Assembly (NCBI GenBank): GCA_963663285.2
Contig: CAXXNI010000002.1
Coordinates: 1,612,001-1,676,000, forward strand
Direction: 5' to 3'
Origin: CAXXOK01 sp963663285
GTDB taxonomy: Bacteria; Bacillota; Clostridia; Christensenellales; Aristaeellaceae
Length of the DNA stretch: 64,000 bases
Shown here: piece by piece, positions 1-8,431 of the stretch
How positions within the stretch are numbered: the first letter of the stretch is position 1
Layout of the letters: each line of letters starts with the position of its first letter
Made by a program: the position numbers and the translations under genes
The notes under the pieces: generated by a model
The model's database searches: none
Told to the model about the DNA's origin: nothing
What the model saw: the letters and a program-made list of their open reading frames with translations, nothing else

Positions 1-2
1 AA

Positions 3-542
3 TGGCTTGCCGCCTCCCGCAACGCCCTGATAACGTTGCGCAGGCAATGTACAACCGTTACCGTTGCCGGTCTATCCATGGGGGGCTTGCTAAGCTTAAT
101 TCTGTCTGAGGAGCATTTACCCGATGCATGCGTTACGCTCTCTACTCCATTAGCCGTGCAAAACAAGCTGTTTCCCTTTGCAAAGGTGTTATCCCCCATT
201 TGGCCCCGTGTCAGCTGGCGCCCCAGCGAAGAGCGCCGCCAAAAGTTAAACGAGCGTTTTGATTATGGTTACTCCGGCTTTCCAACACGTAAGGCTGTGG
301 ATTTAAATACACTGCTTGAAATGGCGCGCAAGGGGCTGCCGGCAGTCACCTGCCCGGTTCTCGCTGTTCAAAGCCGAGTCGATGAAACGATATGGGCGGG
401 CAGCGCGAACTATATACTGGATCATTGCGCCAGCAAGCAAAAAGAAGCCTTGTTTTTGGAGGATTCTCCTCATGTTTGCACGTTATCCGCAGAGCTGCCC
501 GAAATTGTCGACGCTGTGGATACGTTGTTGATGGAAATATAG
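3..542 (+). CDS. alpha/beta hydrolase, carboxylesterase-like (5' end cut by window)
   Basis: The reading frame is already open at the left edge, so this is the C-terminal part of a longer gene; the first in-frame TTG (36) is not a credible start. A GLSMGG nucleophile elbow lies about 20 residues after the window edge. Near the C-terminus PVLAVQSRVDETI fits the acidic-residue loop and DSPHVCTL the catalytic-His loop, giving a Ser-Asp-His triad. This matches monoacylglycerol lipase/Est30-type cytosolic carboxylesterases, which hydrolyse short to medium acyl esters; the natural substrate is unknown. The gene ends just before a strong intrinsic terminator. Confidence 0.8.
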   Translation, partial: WLAASRNALITLRRQCTTVTVAGLSMGGLLSLILSEEHLPDACVTLSTPLAVQNKLFPFAKVLSPIWPRVSWRPSEERRQKLNERFDYGYSGFPTRKAVDLNTLLEMARKGLPAVTCPVLAVQSRVDETIWAGSANYILDHCASKQKEALFLEDSPHVCTLSAELPEIVDAVDTLLMEI

Positions 543-552
543 AAACAACGAA

Positions 553-583
553 AAAGAACCCCGCGCTGCGGGGTTTCTTCTTG
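553..583 (+). terminator. intrinsic terminator of the esterase gene
   Basis: AAGAACCCCGC and GCGGGGTTTCTT form a GC-rich stem (554-564 with 568-579) around a three-base loop, with a T-rich 3' flank, 11 bases after the esterase stop codon. Confidence 0.85.
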
Positions 584-626
584 ACCGTTTTTTTATTCAG
601 AAAGCTACAAAATGTATATACGTCAC

Positions 627-1430
627 TTAGAGCGTACGCATATAATTAGCGAAATGCGCAAATACAATGCCCGGTTCCTCCAGTGTCGTGTCCCAGCGTT
701 TCACCCATTCCAGCGAGAAAAAGCCCTCATAGCCGATTGCCCGCAGCGCTTTCACTGCACCTTCCAGCGGCACATCGCCAAAGCCGGGCAGTGTATAGTG
801 GTATCCTTTGGCCGTTTTCTGGCTGTCCTTCATATGGATGTGCCAAATCCACGGTTTCAAGTGATCAACTGTCGTTTGCGGTTTTTCGCCCATGAAGCGG
901 TAGGGATGATGTACATCCCACAACGCGCCTACGCTGTCCGAGCCGATGCAGCTAAGCAGCCGTGCCAAACGGGCGCTATCGCTCCATACACCGTGGGTTT
1001 CGATCAACAGTTTAACGCCGTGCGCTTTGGCAATAGCACCCAGCCGTACCGCTCTGCTGCAAATGTAGCTTTCATCCACTATACCCACAGGCTGGGGCAC
1101 CGGTGCGGTCGCCATGATGCGCACATACGGCGTACCCAGCTTTTCAGCCAGCAGAACATACGCTTCGATTTCCGCATCCACTGCCTCCTCATGATCGCGT
1201 AAGTGGATACAACAATCGCTATCCAGACAAGGAATGGACAAATTCATCCGTTTAAGTTCCGCTAGCGTGCGCGGCAGATTTTCATCGCTGAATTCCGGTA
1301 CACTGGGCGCGGATATATCCTTGCCGATACCGCGCACCTCAATCCCCTGATACCCCAAATCGACTGCCGTAGCGGCAATCTCGGAAAAGCTCCACCGCGG
1401 GCACCCTAATGTGGAAAAGCTGATATTCAT
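627..1430 (-). CDS. sugar phosphate isomerase/epimerase, TIM-barrel (xylose isomerase-like)
   Basis: Protein of 267 residues of the AP-endonuclease-2/xylose-isomerase-like TIM-barrel family, which interconverts keto sugars or acts on inositol-type substrates. The expected metal ligands are visible in order: Glu in LLIETHG, Asp and His in WDVHHPY, His in HIHMKDS and Glu in FFSLEW. The start at 1430 was chosen because GGGGGAA precedes it at good spacing. An upstream in-frame ATG at 1451 has no such site, and a longer open frame to 2021 only runs antisense to the next gene. It has its own sigma-A-like promoter and is divergent from the CapA-like gene. The substrate cannot be told from sequence. 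Confidence 0.85.
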   Translation of the reverse strand: MNISFSTLGCPRWSFSEIAATAVDLGYQGIEVRGIGKDISAPSVPEFSDENLPRTLAELKRMNLSIPCLDSDCCIHLRDHEEAVDAEIEAYVLLAEKLGTPYVRIMATAPVPQPVGIVDESYICSRAVRLGAIAKAHGVKLLIETHGVWSDSARLARLLSCIGSDSVGALWDVHHPYRFMGEKPQTTVDHLKPWIWHIHMKDSQKTAKGYHYTLPGFGDVPLEGAVKALRAIGYEGFFSLEWVKRWDTTLEEPGIVFAHFANYMRTL

Positions 1431-1464
1431 GGCCGTTCCCCCATATTGCATCTCAATTGTGAAT

Positions 1465-1493
1465 ATGATAACATTACAGAAACGACCGGTCAA
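1465..1493 (-). promoter_or_regulatory. sigma-A-like promoter of the sugar isomerase gene
   Basis: On the minus strand TTGACC (1488-1493) and TATCAT (1465-1470) are separated by 17 bp, about 35 bp upstream of the start codon. Confidence 0.6.
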
Positions 1494-1544
1494 GTAAATG
1501 CTTGCGGCAGGCGGTAACATCCTGTAAAAAGCGGAGGGCGAAGC

Positions 1545-2882
1545 ATGCGAAAACGGCACAGACGGACAAGCGGCGTATCCCTGGGAACCATCGCTGTGTT
1601 GACCCTTCTGGGCTTGGTTGTCATCGGCTGCGCCTATCTTTTCCCGCGGTTGATCGGCAATATCAACACCCGTGTGGACGCCCAACAGGTAAGCGTAGCG
1701 ATTGACGATTCCCTGCGCAGCCTTCGCGGGCAGATTACCAACAGCATCAGCGTTACGGCGCCCTCGCCGGACGAGACTCCCGCTACCGCGCCACCCAACG
1801 CCATCGCTACCTTTTCTGCGCCTACCCCGACGCCTACGCAGTCCGTGGTGCGTTCTCTTTCCATTACGGCAACGGGAAGCATTGCGATCGACACAAAAAT
1901 ACAAAGTGCATGCAGCGGCGCGGACGGCTATACGTTCGATCCCGTATTTGCCAACATATCCAGCGCCGTGCATGGTGATATCAATATAGCCACACTGGAA
2001 AATCTGGTCGTATCCGGCCAAAAGCTATCCAACATCAATATGCCTTCGGACGCGTTAGCCGCTATCAGCCGAAGCGGTATCAATGTAATATCCAATGGGT
2101 TCTTCGGCGCTTTTAATTTAGGTGTATCGGGGCTTAACGCCACACAGCAGGCGATTACCGCTGGCGGCATGACCGCGTACGGTGTTTTTGATTCACAAAC
2201 CAGCCGCGACCACGTAGTAACCATGCAAATTCGCGATACGATGGTCGCGCTGCTCAGTTTCCAGAGCGAACTGAGCAGTGCGGGTAAAAAAGCGACTACG
2301 CAAGAGGAGCAGGCCTTTGCCATCGCACCACTGACCCTGCCCACCATTGCCGCTGATATTTCCGCCGCACGTGCCGCTGGCGCGCAGATCGTTATCGTCT
2401 CCCTCTGCTGGGGAAAAACCGGCGCTACACAGCCAACCGATTCGCAGCGGGAGATGGCGCAAAGCATCGCCGATGCCGGTGCGGATATCATTCTGGGCAC
2501 CCATAGCGGGACGCTGCAAACCATTGAAATGCTCACCGGCACACGCGCAGACGGTACTACCCACCAAACCCTGTGTGCTTATTCCCTCGGCTATTTATTG
2601 GATTCCGACCGGTCGGACAGAGACAGTATATCCGGTTTGCTGCTTCACATGAACCTGAGCTATGATTTATCTACCGACAAGCTTACGTTTGATAACGTCA
2701 CGTATACGCCCACCTACATCTTCCGCGGGAAAATCGATGGCAAAACCACCTACCGGCTGGTACAAAGCAACGCCTCCCCGGCGGATTTTATGACCGATAG
2801 TCAGCTGGATGTTATGGGCCGTTGTTTAAAACTGGTACAGGAGCGGCTGGCGGATTCCTTCGTAACGGAACTGAATCCCTGA
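1545..2882 (+). CDS. CapA-family membrane-anchored protein, probable pseudoenzyme
   Basis: Protein of 445 residues: a basic N-terminus, one membrane segment (about 12-38), a Ser/Thr/Pro-rich linker (about 65-105), then a CapA (PGA_cap, metallophosphatase-like) domain outside the membrane. The order of motifs fits CapA, but the catalytic positions differ. The opening GD is TGS, ANLE is ATLE, NNH is NGF, the sLHWG histidine is Cys (SLCWG, about 286-290), and GHHPH is GTHSG (about 317-321); SLGNF is SLGYL. The fold therefore seems kept and the metal site lost. CapA proteins take part in poly-gamma-glutamate synthesis, but no capB or capC is seen here. Start ATG follows GGAGGGCGAAGC. Confidence 0.8.
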   Translation: MRKRHRRTSGVSLGTIAVLTLLGLVVIGCAYLFPRLIGNINTRVDAQQVSVAIDDSLRSLRGQITNSISVTAPSPDETPATAPPNAIATFSAPTPTPTQSVVRSLSITATGSIAIDTKIQSACSGADGYTFDPVFANISSAVHGDINIATLENLVVSGQKLSNINMPSDALAAISRSGINVISNGFFGAFNLGVSGLNATQQAITAGGMTAYGVFDSQTSRDHVVTMQIRDTMVALLSFQSELSSAGKKATTQEEQAFAIAPLTLPTIAADISAARAAGAQIVIVSLCWGKTGATQPTDSQREMAQSIADAGADIILGTHSGTLQTIEMLTGTRADGTTHQTLCAYSLGYLLDSDRSDRDSISGLLLHMNLSYDLSTDKLTFDNVTYTPTYIFRGKIDGKTTYRLVQSNASPADFMTDSQLDVMGRCLKLVQERLADSFVTELNP

Positions 2883-2898
2883 AATAAGTAATGTATAG

Positions 2899-2934
2899 AA
2901 AAAAGACGCTTTCGCAACCGGAAAGCGTCTTTTT
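2899..2934 (+). terminator. bidirectional intrinsic terminator between the convergent CapA-like and ubiB genes
   Basis: A 14-bp stem (AAAAAGACGCTTTC paired with GAAAGCGTCTTTTT) with a seven-base loop has A and T runs on both sides. It can end transcription from the CapA-like gene (+) and from ubiB (-), whose stop codon is at 2937. Confidence 0.9.
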
Positions 2935-2936
2935 GA

Positions 2937-4523
2937 TTATCTTTTTCTACGCCGCCATCTTTTCAATCCGTATAGCACATAGAAGAATCCCGTAATACCG
3001 AAACATGCGACCGATGGCCACGCCAACCCCCACCATTTAGGCTGTGCCCCGGATAACGATAACAGTGCGGAGGCAATCAACCCCGCGGCGCATAGCAACG
3101 TACTGCGCATTTTTTCTGCTTCTCTTGCTCTCTCCTGCGCCCCGGCAGCAGCGGCAGTATCCTCAACACGCAGCTTGATATCGCCTTTCAGTGCCGCCCG
3201 CAGCGCATCGTTTACCAACGCGGGCGTACTCATGGACTTTTGGATGGATTCGTAGATCGCTTTCCCGTTATGCAGCAGTATCTTGCGGATGTCTGTATCC
3301 TTGAACGCATCGCGTGCAAAACGTTGGGAAAGCACCTCCATCAGGTTCACATCCGGGCTGATATCCGCCAGCAGCCCTTCCAGCGTGCTTACGCCACGCG
3401 CCAGCAGCGATAGCCCCGGCGGCAGCGCCAGCCCGTGTTTCCCGGCCACCTCCATTACCTGCTGCATCAGATCGCTCAGGTTCATAGCACCAATATCCAG
3501 TTGCAGGTACTGCGATACCAGCGTATCCACATCTGCATATAATGCATCCCGCTTCACCGGGGTGGTGTGGTGGCTTATGGTCAGTACCATATCCGTAAGC
3601 GCGCCGATATCACCGGATACTGCCGCAGAAAGCCCTTTTTGAAACAGCTTCTGATCCCTGGGTGATAAACGCCCCATCATGCCCAGATCAATCCAGATGA
3701 TCTGCCCGTCCCGGATCAACAGGTTGCCGGGGTGTGGATCCGCATGGAAAAAACCATCGTCCAGAACCTGTTTCATATAATTCAGGCACAGCTTGCGGCT
3801 GATCTCTTCCATATCATACTTTTCGGCGGTCAGCGCCTCCACCTGATCAATACGGATGCCGTCTATCGCTTCCATCACCAGCACCTGTCGGGTGGACAGT
3901 TCACGGTAAATCGCGGGACATGACACATACGCAACCGATTGATTCAGGCTGCGGAATTCTTCGGCGTTATCCGCCTCATTGATAAAATCCATCTCCTGCT
4001 GGGATACGGTCCACATCTCATCCAAAACCATGCTGAAGTCAACCATGTCGGCTGTTGGCGTTAATTTCAGCAATTTTGCAGCTTTGCGGAGCAGCACAAT
4101 ATCGCTGGACATCACTTCGCGTATGCCCGCCCGCTGCACTTTTACCACAACCTGCGTGCCATCCGGCAGCGTTGCGTGGTGCACCTGCGCGATGGAGGCG
4201 CTCCCCAGCGGCGTTGGATCGATCGTCGGGAATACATCCTCCACGGGCTGCCCCAGCGATGCTTCTAAAACGCGCACAACCTCATCCATCGTCATCGGTG
4301 CGACGCTGGAACGCAGTTTTTGCAGTTCATCACAATACGTTTGCGGTAAAAGATCCATCCGCATGGATAGTATTTGCCCCAGCTTAACAAAAGTCGGCCC
4401 CAAATCCTCCAGAATCAGGCGGAGCTTTTCGGGCGTCAGGCCGCTGATAATGTTATGTTTTTGCAACACGCCCATAATGGCAATCAGGCGGCCTGCGCCC
4501 TTTCCGGCTTCCGTTTTACTCAT
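2937..4523 (-). CDS. AarF/UbiB/ABC1 atypical protein kinase-like protein
   Basis: Protein of 528 residues of the UbiB/ADCK family, ATP-binding proteins tied to lipid and quinone homeostasis at the membrane. Diagnostic features are the KxGQ motif (VKLGQILSMR, about 46-55), the Ala-rich nucleotide loop replacing the P-loop (GSASIAQVH, about 106-114), the lysine in VVVKVQ, the catalytic loop HADPHPGN and a DLG metal motif (IDLGMMG). Two hydrophobic segments near the C-terminus (about 475-520) should anchor it in the membrane. Its start overlaps the preceding phasin gene by 8 bp, so the two are translationally coupled. The substrate is unknown. Confidence 0.92.
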   Translation of the reverse strand: MSKTEAGKGAGRLIAIMGVLQKHNIISGLTPEKLRLILEDLGPTFVKLGQILSMRMDLLPQTYCDELQKLRSSVAPMTMDEVVRVLEASLGQPVEDVFPTIDPTPLGSASIAQVHHATLPDGTQVVVKVQRAGIREVMSSDIVLLRKAAKLLKLTPTADMVDFSMVLDEMWTVSQQEMDFINEADNAEEFRSLNQSVAYVSCPAIYRELSTRQVLVMEAIDGIRIDQVEALTAEKYDMEEISRKLCLNYMKQVLDDGFFHADPHPGNLLIRDGQIIWIDLGMMGRLSPRDQKLFQKGLSAAVSGDIGALTDMVLTISHHTTPVKRDALYADVDTLVSQYLQLDIGAMNLSDLMQQVMEVAGKHGLALPPGLSLLARGVSTLEGLLADISPDVNLMEVLSQRFARDAFKDTDIRKILLHNGKAIYESIQKSMSTPALVNDALRAALKGDIKLRVEDTAAAAGAQERAREAEKMRSTLLCAAGLIASALLSLSGAQPKWWGLAWPSVACFGITGFFYVLYGLKRWRRRKR

Positions 4524-4833
4524 TCGCAGCGGATTCCTTTTCCATCTGGCGCAGCTTCTTCGCGATTTCTTTGCGCTCCTCAGGCGTCAATTGATCCAGC
4601 GAAGCCATCACCGCTTCTTTGCCGGTCATACCGCCGGTGGATTTGGGTTCCTCATTAATCGTTTGCCGAATTTCATGGCGAAGGCGTTCGTTCAGATCCT
4701 TTCCCTGCGCCAAGGCTTCTTCACCGCGTTTTACCAAACTCTCCAGCGTCTCGCCTGTCTTTTCCGCAGCAAGGCTTGCTGCGCCCAGACCGGCTAATAC
4801 CAGTTTACGAAGTTCTTCATTCACACTCATCAT
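4516..4833 (-). CDS. phasin-family/poly-hydroxyalkanoate granule-associated-like small protein
   Basis: A charged protein of about 105 residues with Ala-rich amphipathic helices (RKLVLAGLGAASLAAEK) followed by a Lys/Glu-rich helical region likely to coil. This is the layout of the phasin-like family often found directly upstream of ubiB in Clostridia. Two adjacent ATGs (4833 and 4830) follow GGGAGGGAA; either may be used. No polyhydroxyalkanoate synthase is present in the window, so a storage-granule role is not supported. A structural partner or membrane adaptor of the UbiB protein is inferred from the 8-bp overlap only. Confidence 0.7.
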   Translation of the reverse strand: MMSVNEELRKLVLAGLGAASLAAEKTGETLESLVKRGEEALAQGKDLNERLRHEIRQTINEEPKSTGGMTGKEAVMASLDQLTPEERKEIAKKLRQMEKESAANE

Positions 4834-4994
4834 GATTCCCTCCCTGTCTACGATGGAAAGCCGCATGTACCGGCTTATGTAGAAAGTTCTCTTTTCAAAT
4901 CACAATTCCTTTATTTCGCTGTGCGAGCCACAGGCGGCTGCTGCACACATATGGTTCAATCATCTCCATATATGCACTGATCCATGTAAGTACA

Positions 4995-5024
4995 GAAAAG
5001 CCGGAGCCTTTTAAGGTTCCGGCT
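4995..5024 (-). terminator. intrinsic terminator downstream of the ATP-grasp gene
   Basis: Minus-strand hairpin AGCCGGAACCTT/AAGGCTCCGGCT with a two-base loop (one G-U pair), followed by TTTTCT. It sits 27 bases after the stop of the ATP-grasp gene. Confidence 0.8.
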
Positions 5025-5050
5025 GCATAAACCAGCTTTTATAGCGTGCC

Positions 5051-6061
5051 TTATATCTCCAAGAACTCGCGGAATTCCCGCATGATGCCGATTCCATCCG
5101 GGTAGTGTGCGGCAAACTGCGGCACCGCATGGCTTGGGAAACTGTTACCCTCAATAAAGCAAGGGCCATCCTTCGTAACTGCTACATCCCATGCGATAAA
5201 ACGCATTTGCGGTACTTTTTGCGCCGCTTCCAGACACATCTGCATCGCTTCCTGAAAAAACGGCACTTCAAAGCCAATAATGGGCGTACCCGTCATCGGG
5301 TGCTTGGTAAAGATGTTGCCTGCCTTATCCGCGCCCACCGTCAGCAATTTCCCGCTTTCCAAATCGACGCGTGCCGCCATGCCTCCGCAATCCACATTAT
5401 CCATAATCTTGCCGTTGCCGATGCGCAGGAAAGCATACACCACTCCCTGCTTTTTATCGCCAAGCAGTGTGGCAATACGGATGGTGTTTACGGATGTCGG
5501 GCACATTTCCATCATTTTCGGGTGCTGTATCACCCGCTGTTCAATAATACCAATGTCGTTTGCCAGCAGCTCAGTTAAAAACGCATCTTCCCGCCCCAGC
5601 CAATCCTCGCGGGTATAATGCAGTATGCCGACGCCGCTGCTGCCTTCCAGCGGCTTAGCGATAATATCCTCATTTTCCGACAGGAACGCTAAAAAAGCAA
5701 TTCTATCGGTATCCGGGGAGATTTTCAGCCAGTTACGGCGAATATGCTCCTTAAACAGCGCGTTAAAGGTTGCCTTATCGTCAAACAGGTACCAATACGC
5801 TTTGTCGTTCATGCGCCGGACAATGCTATTGCTAAGCCCCCGCGTGATAACCGTCTTTTTTTGTTCATCCGTCAGGCGGTACATTTCGGCAATTTTATAG
5901 TCCATATACCCCGCATTGTATTGAATCGCACAGCGAAGCATATCCCAAAGCAGCCACACGCGGCTCTTTCCGCTGCGCTTTTTTAAAAACCCGGTCGTTT
6001 TCCACATTTTCGCAAAATCCATGCGCACCAGCCGCTTGAAAAAAAACGAAAGTTTGCTCAC
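5051..6061 (-). CDS. sugar-transfer-associated ATP-grasp domain protein
   Basis: Protein of 336 residues resembling the ATP-grasp family linked to polysaccharide biosynthesis (ATPgrasp_ST type). Visible ATP-grasp elements are IIAKPLEGSSGVGI (phosphate-binding strand and loop, about 132-145), IEQRVIQHP, a central RIATLLGD strand, and the C-terminal metal site (FIAWDVAVT and CFIEGNSFP). Such enzymes join a carboxylate to an amine or thiol through an acyl phosphate; the substrate here is unknown. The start is GTG preceded by GGAGGAGGGTAAC. It lies 26 bp after ychF on the same strand, so it probably shares the ychF promoter. Confidence 0.8.
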   Translation of the reverse strand: MSKLSFFFKRLVRMDFAKMWKTTGFLKKRSGKSRVWLLWDMLRCAIQYNAGYMDYKIAEMYRLTDEQKKTVITRGLSNSIVRRMNDKAYWYLFDDKATFNALFKEHIRRNWLKISPDTDRIAFLAFLSENEDIIAKPLEGSSGVGILHYTREDWLGREDAFLTELLANDIGIIEQRVIQHPKMMEMCPTSVNTIRIATLLGDKKQGVVYAFLRIGNGKIMDNVDCGGMAARVDLESGKLLTVGADKAGNIFTKHPMTGTPIIGFEVPFFQEAMQMCLEAAQKVPQMRFIAWDVAVTKDGPCFIEGNSFPSHAVPQFAAHYPDGIGIMREFREFLEI

Positions 6062-6087
6062 GTTACCCTCCTCCGGCTTTCTGTTAA

Positions 6088-7185
6088 TTACACGTTAAAC
6101 CGGAACAGCGTAATGTCGCCGTCCTTCATTACGTATTCTTTACCTTCGCTGCGTACCAGACCCTTTTCCTTACAGGCGTTCATGCTGCCCTGTTCCATCA
6201 GGGTATCAAAGGGTACGATCTCCGCACGGATAAAGCCGCGTTCAAAATCGGTGTGGATTTTCCCAGCTGCCTGCGGAGCCTTTGTGCCCTGCGTAATGGT
6301 CCACGCGCGGCATTCATCCGCACCAGCCGTAAGAAAGCTGATCAGTCCAAGCAGACGGTAGCTGGCTTGGATCAACCGGTCCAGACCGCTTTGGCCAATG
6401 CCCAGCTCCTGTAAAAACTCCTGCTTTTCTTCCGGTTCCATCACACTTATTTCTTCTTCAATGCGTGCGCTGATGGTGAATACCTCCGCCCCTTCGGCTT
6501 TGGCAATTTCCACTACCCGTTGTACCATCGGCAGGTCTGCAATCGGGCTGCCCGCTTCTTCTTCGGCAACGTTAGCCGCATAAATCACGGGCTTGTCCGT
6601 CAGCAAAAACCAACTGTTCATGATGGCTGTTTCTTCCTCGGTAGCGGCAAAGGTACGCGCGGGTTTTTCCGCTTCCATGTGCACCTGTAAACGCTTTGCC
6701 AGTTCCGCCTCATCCGCCGCTTTGCGGTCGCCGGATTTTACCAGCTTCTGGGCACGGTCGGCGCGGCGGCTGACCGTTTCCAGATCAGCCAAGATCAATT
6801 CCAGATTAATCTCTTCAATATCACGCGCCGGGTCGACCGACCCGTCCACGTGGATGATGTTTTCATCTTCAAAGCAGCGAACCACATGCACAATCGCATC
6901 TACTTCACGGATATGGGAAAGGAACTTGTTGCCCAAACCCTCGCCCTTGCTGGCGCCTTTCACCAACCCGGCAATATCCACAAATTCCACCGCTACGGGC
7001 GTTACTTTTTTAGGGTGAAACATTTCGGCCAGCGCGTCCAGCCTGCTATCCGGCACAGGCACAACACCCGTGTTGGGCTCAATCGTACAGAACGGATAAT
7101 TGGCGGCTTGCGCCCCTGCCTTGGTAATGGCGTTGAACAACGTACTTTTCCCTACGTTGGGCAAGCCGACGATTCCCAGTTTCAT
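6088..7185 (-). CDS. ychF: ribosome-binding ATPase YchF
   Basis: Protein of 365 residues, the normal length for YchF/Ola1. It has the P-loop GLPNVGKS (7-14), the G3 motif DIAGLVKGASKGEGLGN, and the altered G4 motif NVAE in place of NKxD, which explains the family's preference for ATP over GTP. A coiled-coil insertion (about 135-200) and a C-terminal TGS-type domain follow. YchF binds the ribosome and is implicated in translation and oxidative-stress control. Promoter TTGCTT-17-TATAAT lies 42-70 bp upstream of the start. Confidence 0.97.
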   Translation of the reverse strand: MKLGIVGLPNVGKSTLFNAITKAGAQAANYPFCTIEPNTGVVPVPDSRLDALAEMFHPKKVTPVAVEFVDIAGLVKGASKGEGLGNKFLSHIREVDAIVHVVRCFEDENIIHVDGSVDPARDIEEINLELILADLETVSRRADRAQKLVKSGDRKAADEAELAKRLQVHMEAEKPARTFAATEEETAIMNSWFLLTDKPVIYAANVAEEEAGSPIADLPMVQRVVEIAKAEGAEVFTISARIEEEISVMEPEEKQEFLQELGIGQSGLDRLIQASYRLLGLISFLTAGADECRAWTITQGTKAPQAAGKIHTDFERGFIRAEIVPFDTLMEQGSMNACKEKGLVRSEGKEYVMKDGDITLFRFNV

Positions 7186-7226
7186 GGCTACACATCCTCA
7201 AGCTATGGGTTTTCATTATCTTGGTT

Positions 7227-7255
7227 ATTATACGACACGCACCGGTAAAAAGCAA
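7227..7255 (-). promoter_or_regulatory. sigma-A promoter of ychF
   Basis: Minus-strand TTGCTT (7250-7255) and TATAAT (7227-7232) separated by 17 bp. The ychF ATG is at 7185. Confidence 0.7.
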
Positions 7256-7311
7256 CGCGAAACGCCCATTGTACAGGGCTTTTGCAGTATATGATCCAGA
7301 CAAGCCAACAC

Positions 7312-7339
7312 TTGACAGTTCTTTTACAAATATTATAAT
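7312..7339 (+). promoter_or_regulatory. perfect-consensus sigma-A promoter driving the structured RNA/methyltransferase unit
   Basis: TTGACA (7312-7317) and TATAAT (7334-7339) with a 16-bp spacer. The predicted start point is about 7345-7347, exactly at the 5' edge of the outer stem of the structured RNA. Confidence 0.85.
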
Positions 7340-7345
7340 AAAAGA

Positions 7346-7555
7346 GACGGCAAACGAAATTGAATGACTTTGGGGGGATACCGTCCGGCACGCGCGAGCT
7401 GTGGGCGTGCTGGAAAAGAAAGAATACACAACCACATCCATAAAGCGCCCTACAGGGGCTGCTTGTTTAGGTGTGTTTGTGTGTTCTTTTTTCGGTATCC
7501 TTTTTGCGTGTGCAAAAAGGATAAGATGTTCACACTGCTCTGTTCGTTTGCCGTC
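7346..7555 (+). ncRNA. strongly structured ~210-nt RNA or leader, class not identified
   Basis: Nested helices were paired by hand. An outer perfect 13-bp stem joins the two ends (7346-7358 with 7543-7555). A perfect 8-bp stem lies inside it (7376-7383 with 7493-7500). That stem encloses a 9-bp hairpin (7385-7393/7405-7413) and a long arm (7420-7431/7477-7488, extended by 7433-7436/7472-7475) capped by a small GC hairpin. A perfect 11-bp hairpin (7497-7507/7512-7522) competes with the 8-bp stem for four bases. No T-run follows, so transcription probably continues into the methyltransferase gene, whose AAAGGAG begins about 8 bases after the outer stem. 6S RNA or a raiA-type RNA are candidates; neither is proven. 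Confidence 0.65.
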
Positions 7556-7577
7556 CAGCAAGAAAGGAGCAACCCAT

Positions 7578-8417
7578 ATGGTATTTGATTCTCATTGGTT
7601 ACAACAACTTGAACGGCCTACCCCCTATCAACCCGGCGCAGTGTTCTGGACCGATCCTTACATCGCCGCCGAATTGTTAAAAGCACACTTGCAGCCCGAT
7701 ACTGATGCCGCCAGCTATAAACCGGAAACCATTACGGCAATATGCCGCCATCTGCAAACCCGGCTTGCTTGGGCAGAAAACAGCGCCGTGGCAGACCTTG
7801 GCTGCGGACCCGGTTTATACTGCTATCAACTCGCCAAACAGGGGGTTGCAGTTACCGGTATCGATCAATCCGAAAACTCCCTGCGTTATGCGCAAGACCT
7901 GTGCAAAGGCACAAATGCAAACTTCCGCCGCGCCAGTTACCTGGAACCATTTGGCGAGAGCTGCTTTGATGCGGCGATGATGGTATCCCAGGACTATGGT
8001 GTATTATCCCCCGTACAGCGGCAAAAGTTACTTGGCAATATCTATCGTGCCCTAAAACCACATGGTTACTTTGTCATGGATGTATCTGCAAGCGCCGCCT
8101 ATGCAAAGCGTAAGGAGGCTAACGCAGCCACATGGCAAATCGAAACCTCGGGGCTGTGGCGTCCCCACCCGTATGTATTGCTGCATACTGCGTATCTCTA
8201 CCCCGAAATGAGCGCACTGTGCGACCTGTATGCGGTTTTGGATGAAACAGATACAATCTACCGCATATGGCAAACCTTCTTTTCTCCCAAGTCGATCACA
8301 GCGGAGTTGGAAGCAGCCGGTTTCAAAGTTGAATCCATCTGGAGCGATCTAACCGGAAAGCCATGGCAATCCAACAGTCCGGTGCTGGGTATATTATGCC
8401 GTAAATGCTTAAGCTAA
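7578..8417 (+). CDS. class I SAM-dependent methyltransferase
   Basis: Protein of 279 residues with the Rossmann methyltransferase core: motif I VADLGCGPGLY (about 68-78), the acidic end of strand 2 in VTGIDQS, and motif post-II FDAAMMVSQDYGVL. The C-terminal part (FFSPKSITAELEAAGF) resembles small-molecule methyltransferases. ATG 7578 was chosen because AAAGGAGCAACCC precedes it; the frame stays open upstream to 7401 only by reading through the structured RNA. Substrate unknown. The gene is downstream of, and probably cotranscribed with, that RNA. Confidence 0.85.
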   Translation: MVFDSHWLQQLERPTPYQPGAVFWTDPYIAAELLKAHLQPDTDAASYKPETITAICRHLQTRLAWAENSAVADLGCGPGLYCYQLAKQGVAVTGIDQSENSLRYAQDLCKGTNANFRRASYLEPFGESCFDAAMMVSQDYGVLSPVQRQKLLGNIYRALKPHGYFVMDVSASAAYAKRKEANAATWQIETSGLWRPHPYVLLHTAYLYPEMSALCDLYAVLDETDTIYRIWQTFFSPKSITAELEAAGFKVESIWSDLTGKPWQSNSPVLGILCRKCLS

Positions 8418-8431
8418 GCCCACCATTCCCT

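Noticed and set aside
7401..7577. 59-codon N-terminal extension of the methyltransferase
   Set aside because: It only reads through the structured RNA, has no ribosome binding site, and AAAGGAG is placed correctly for ATG 7578.
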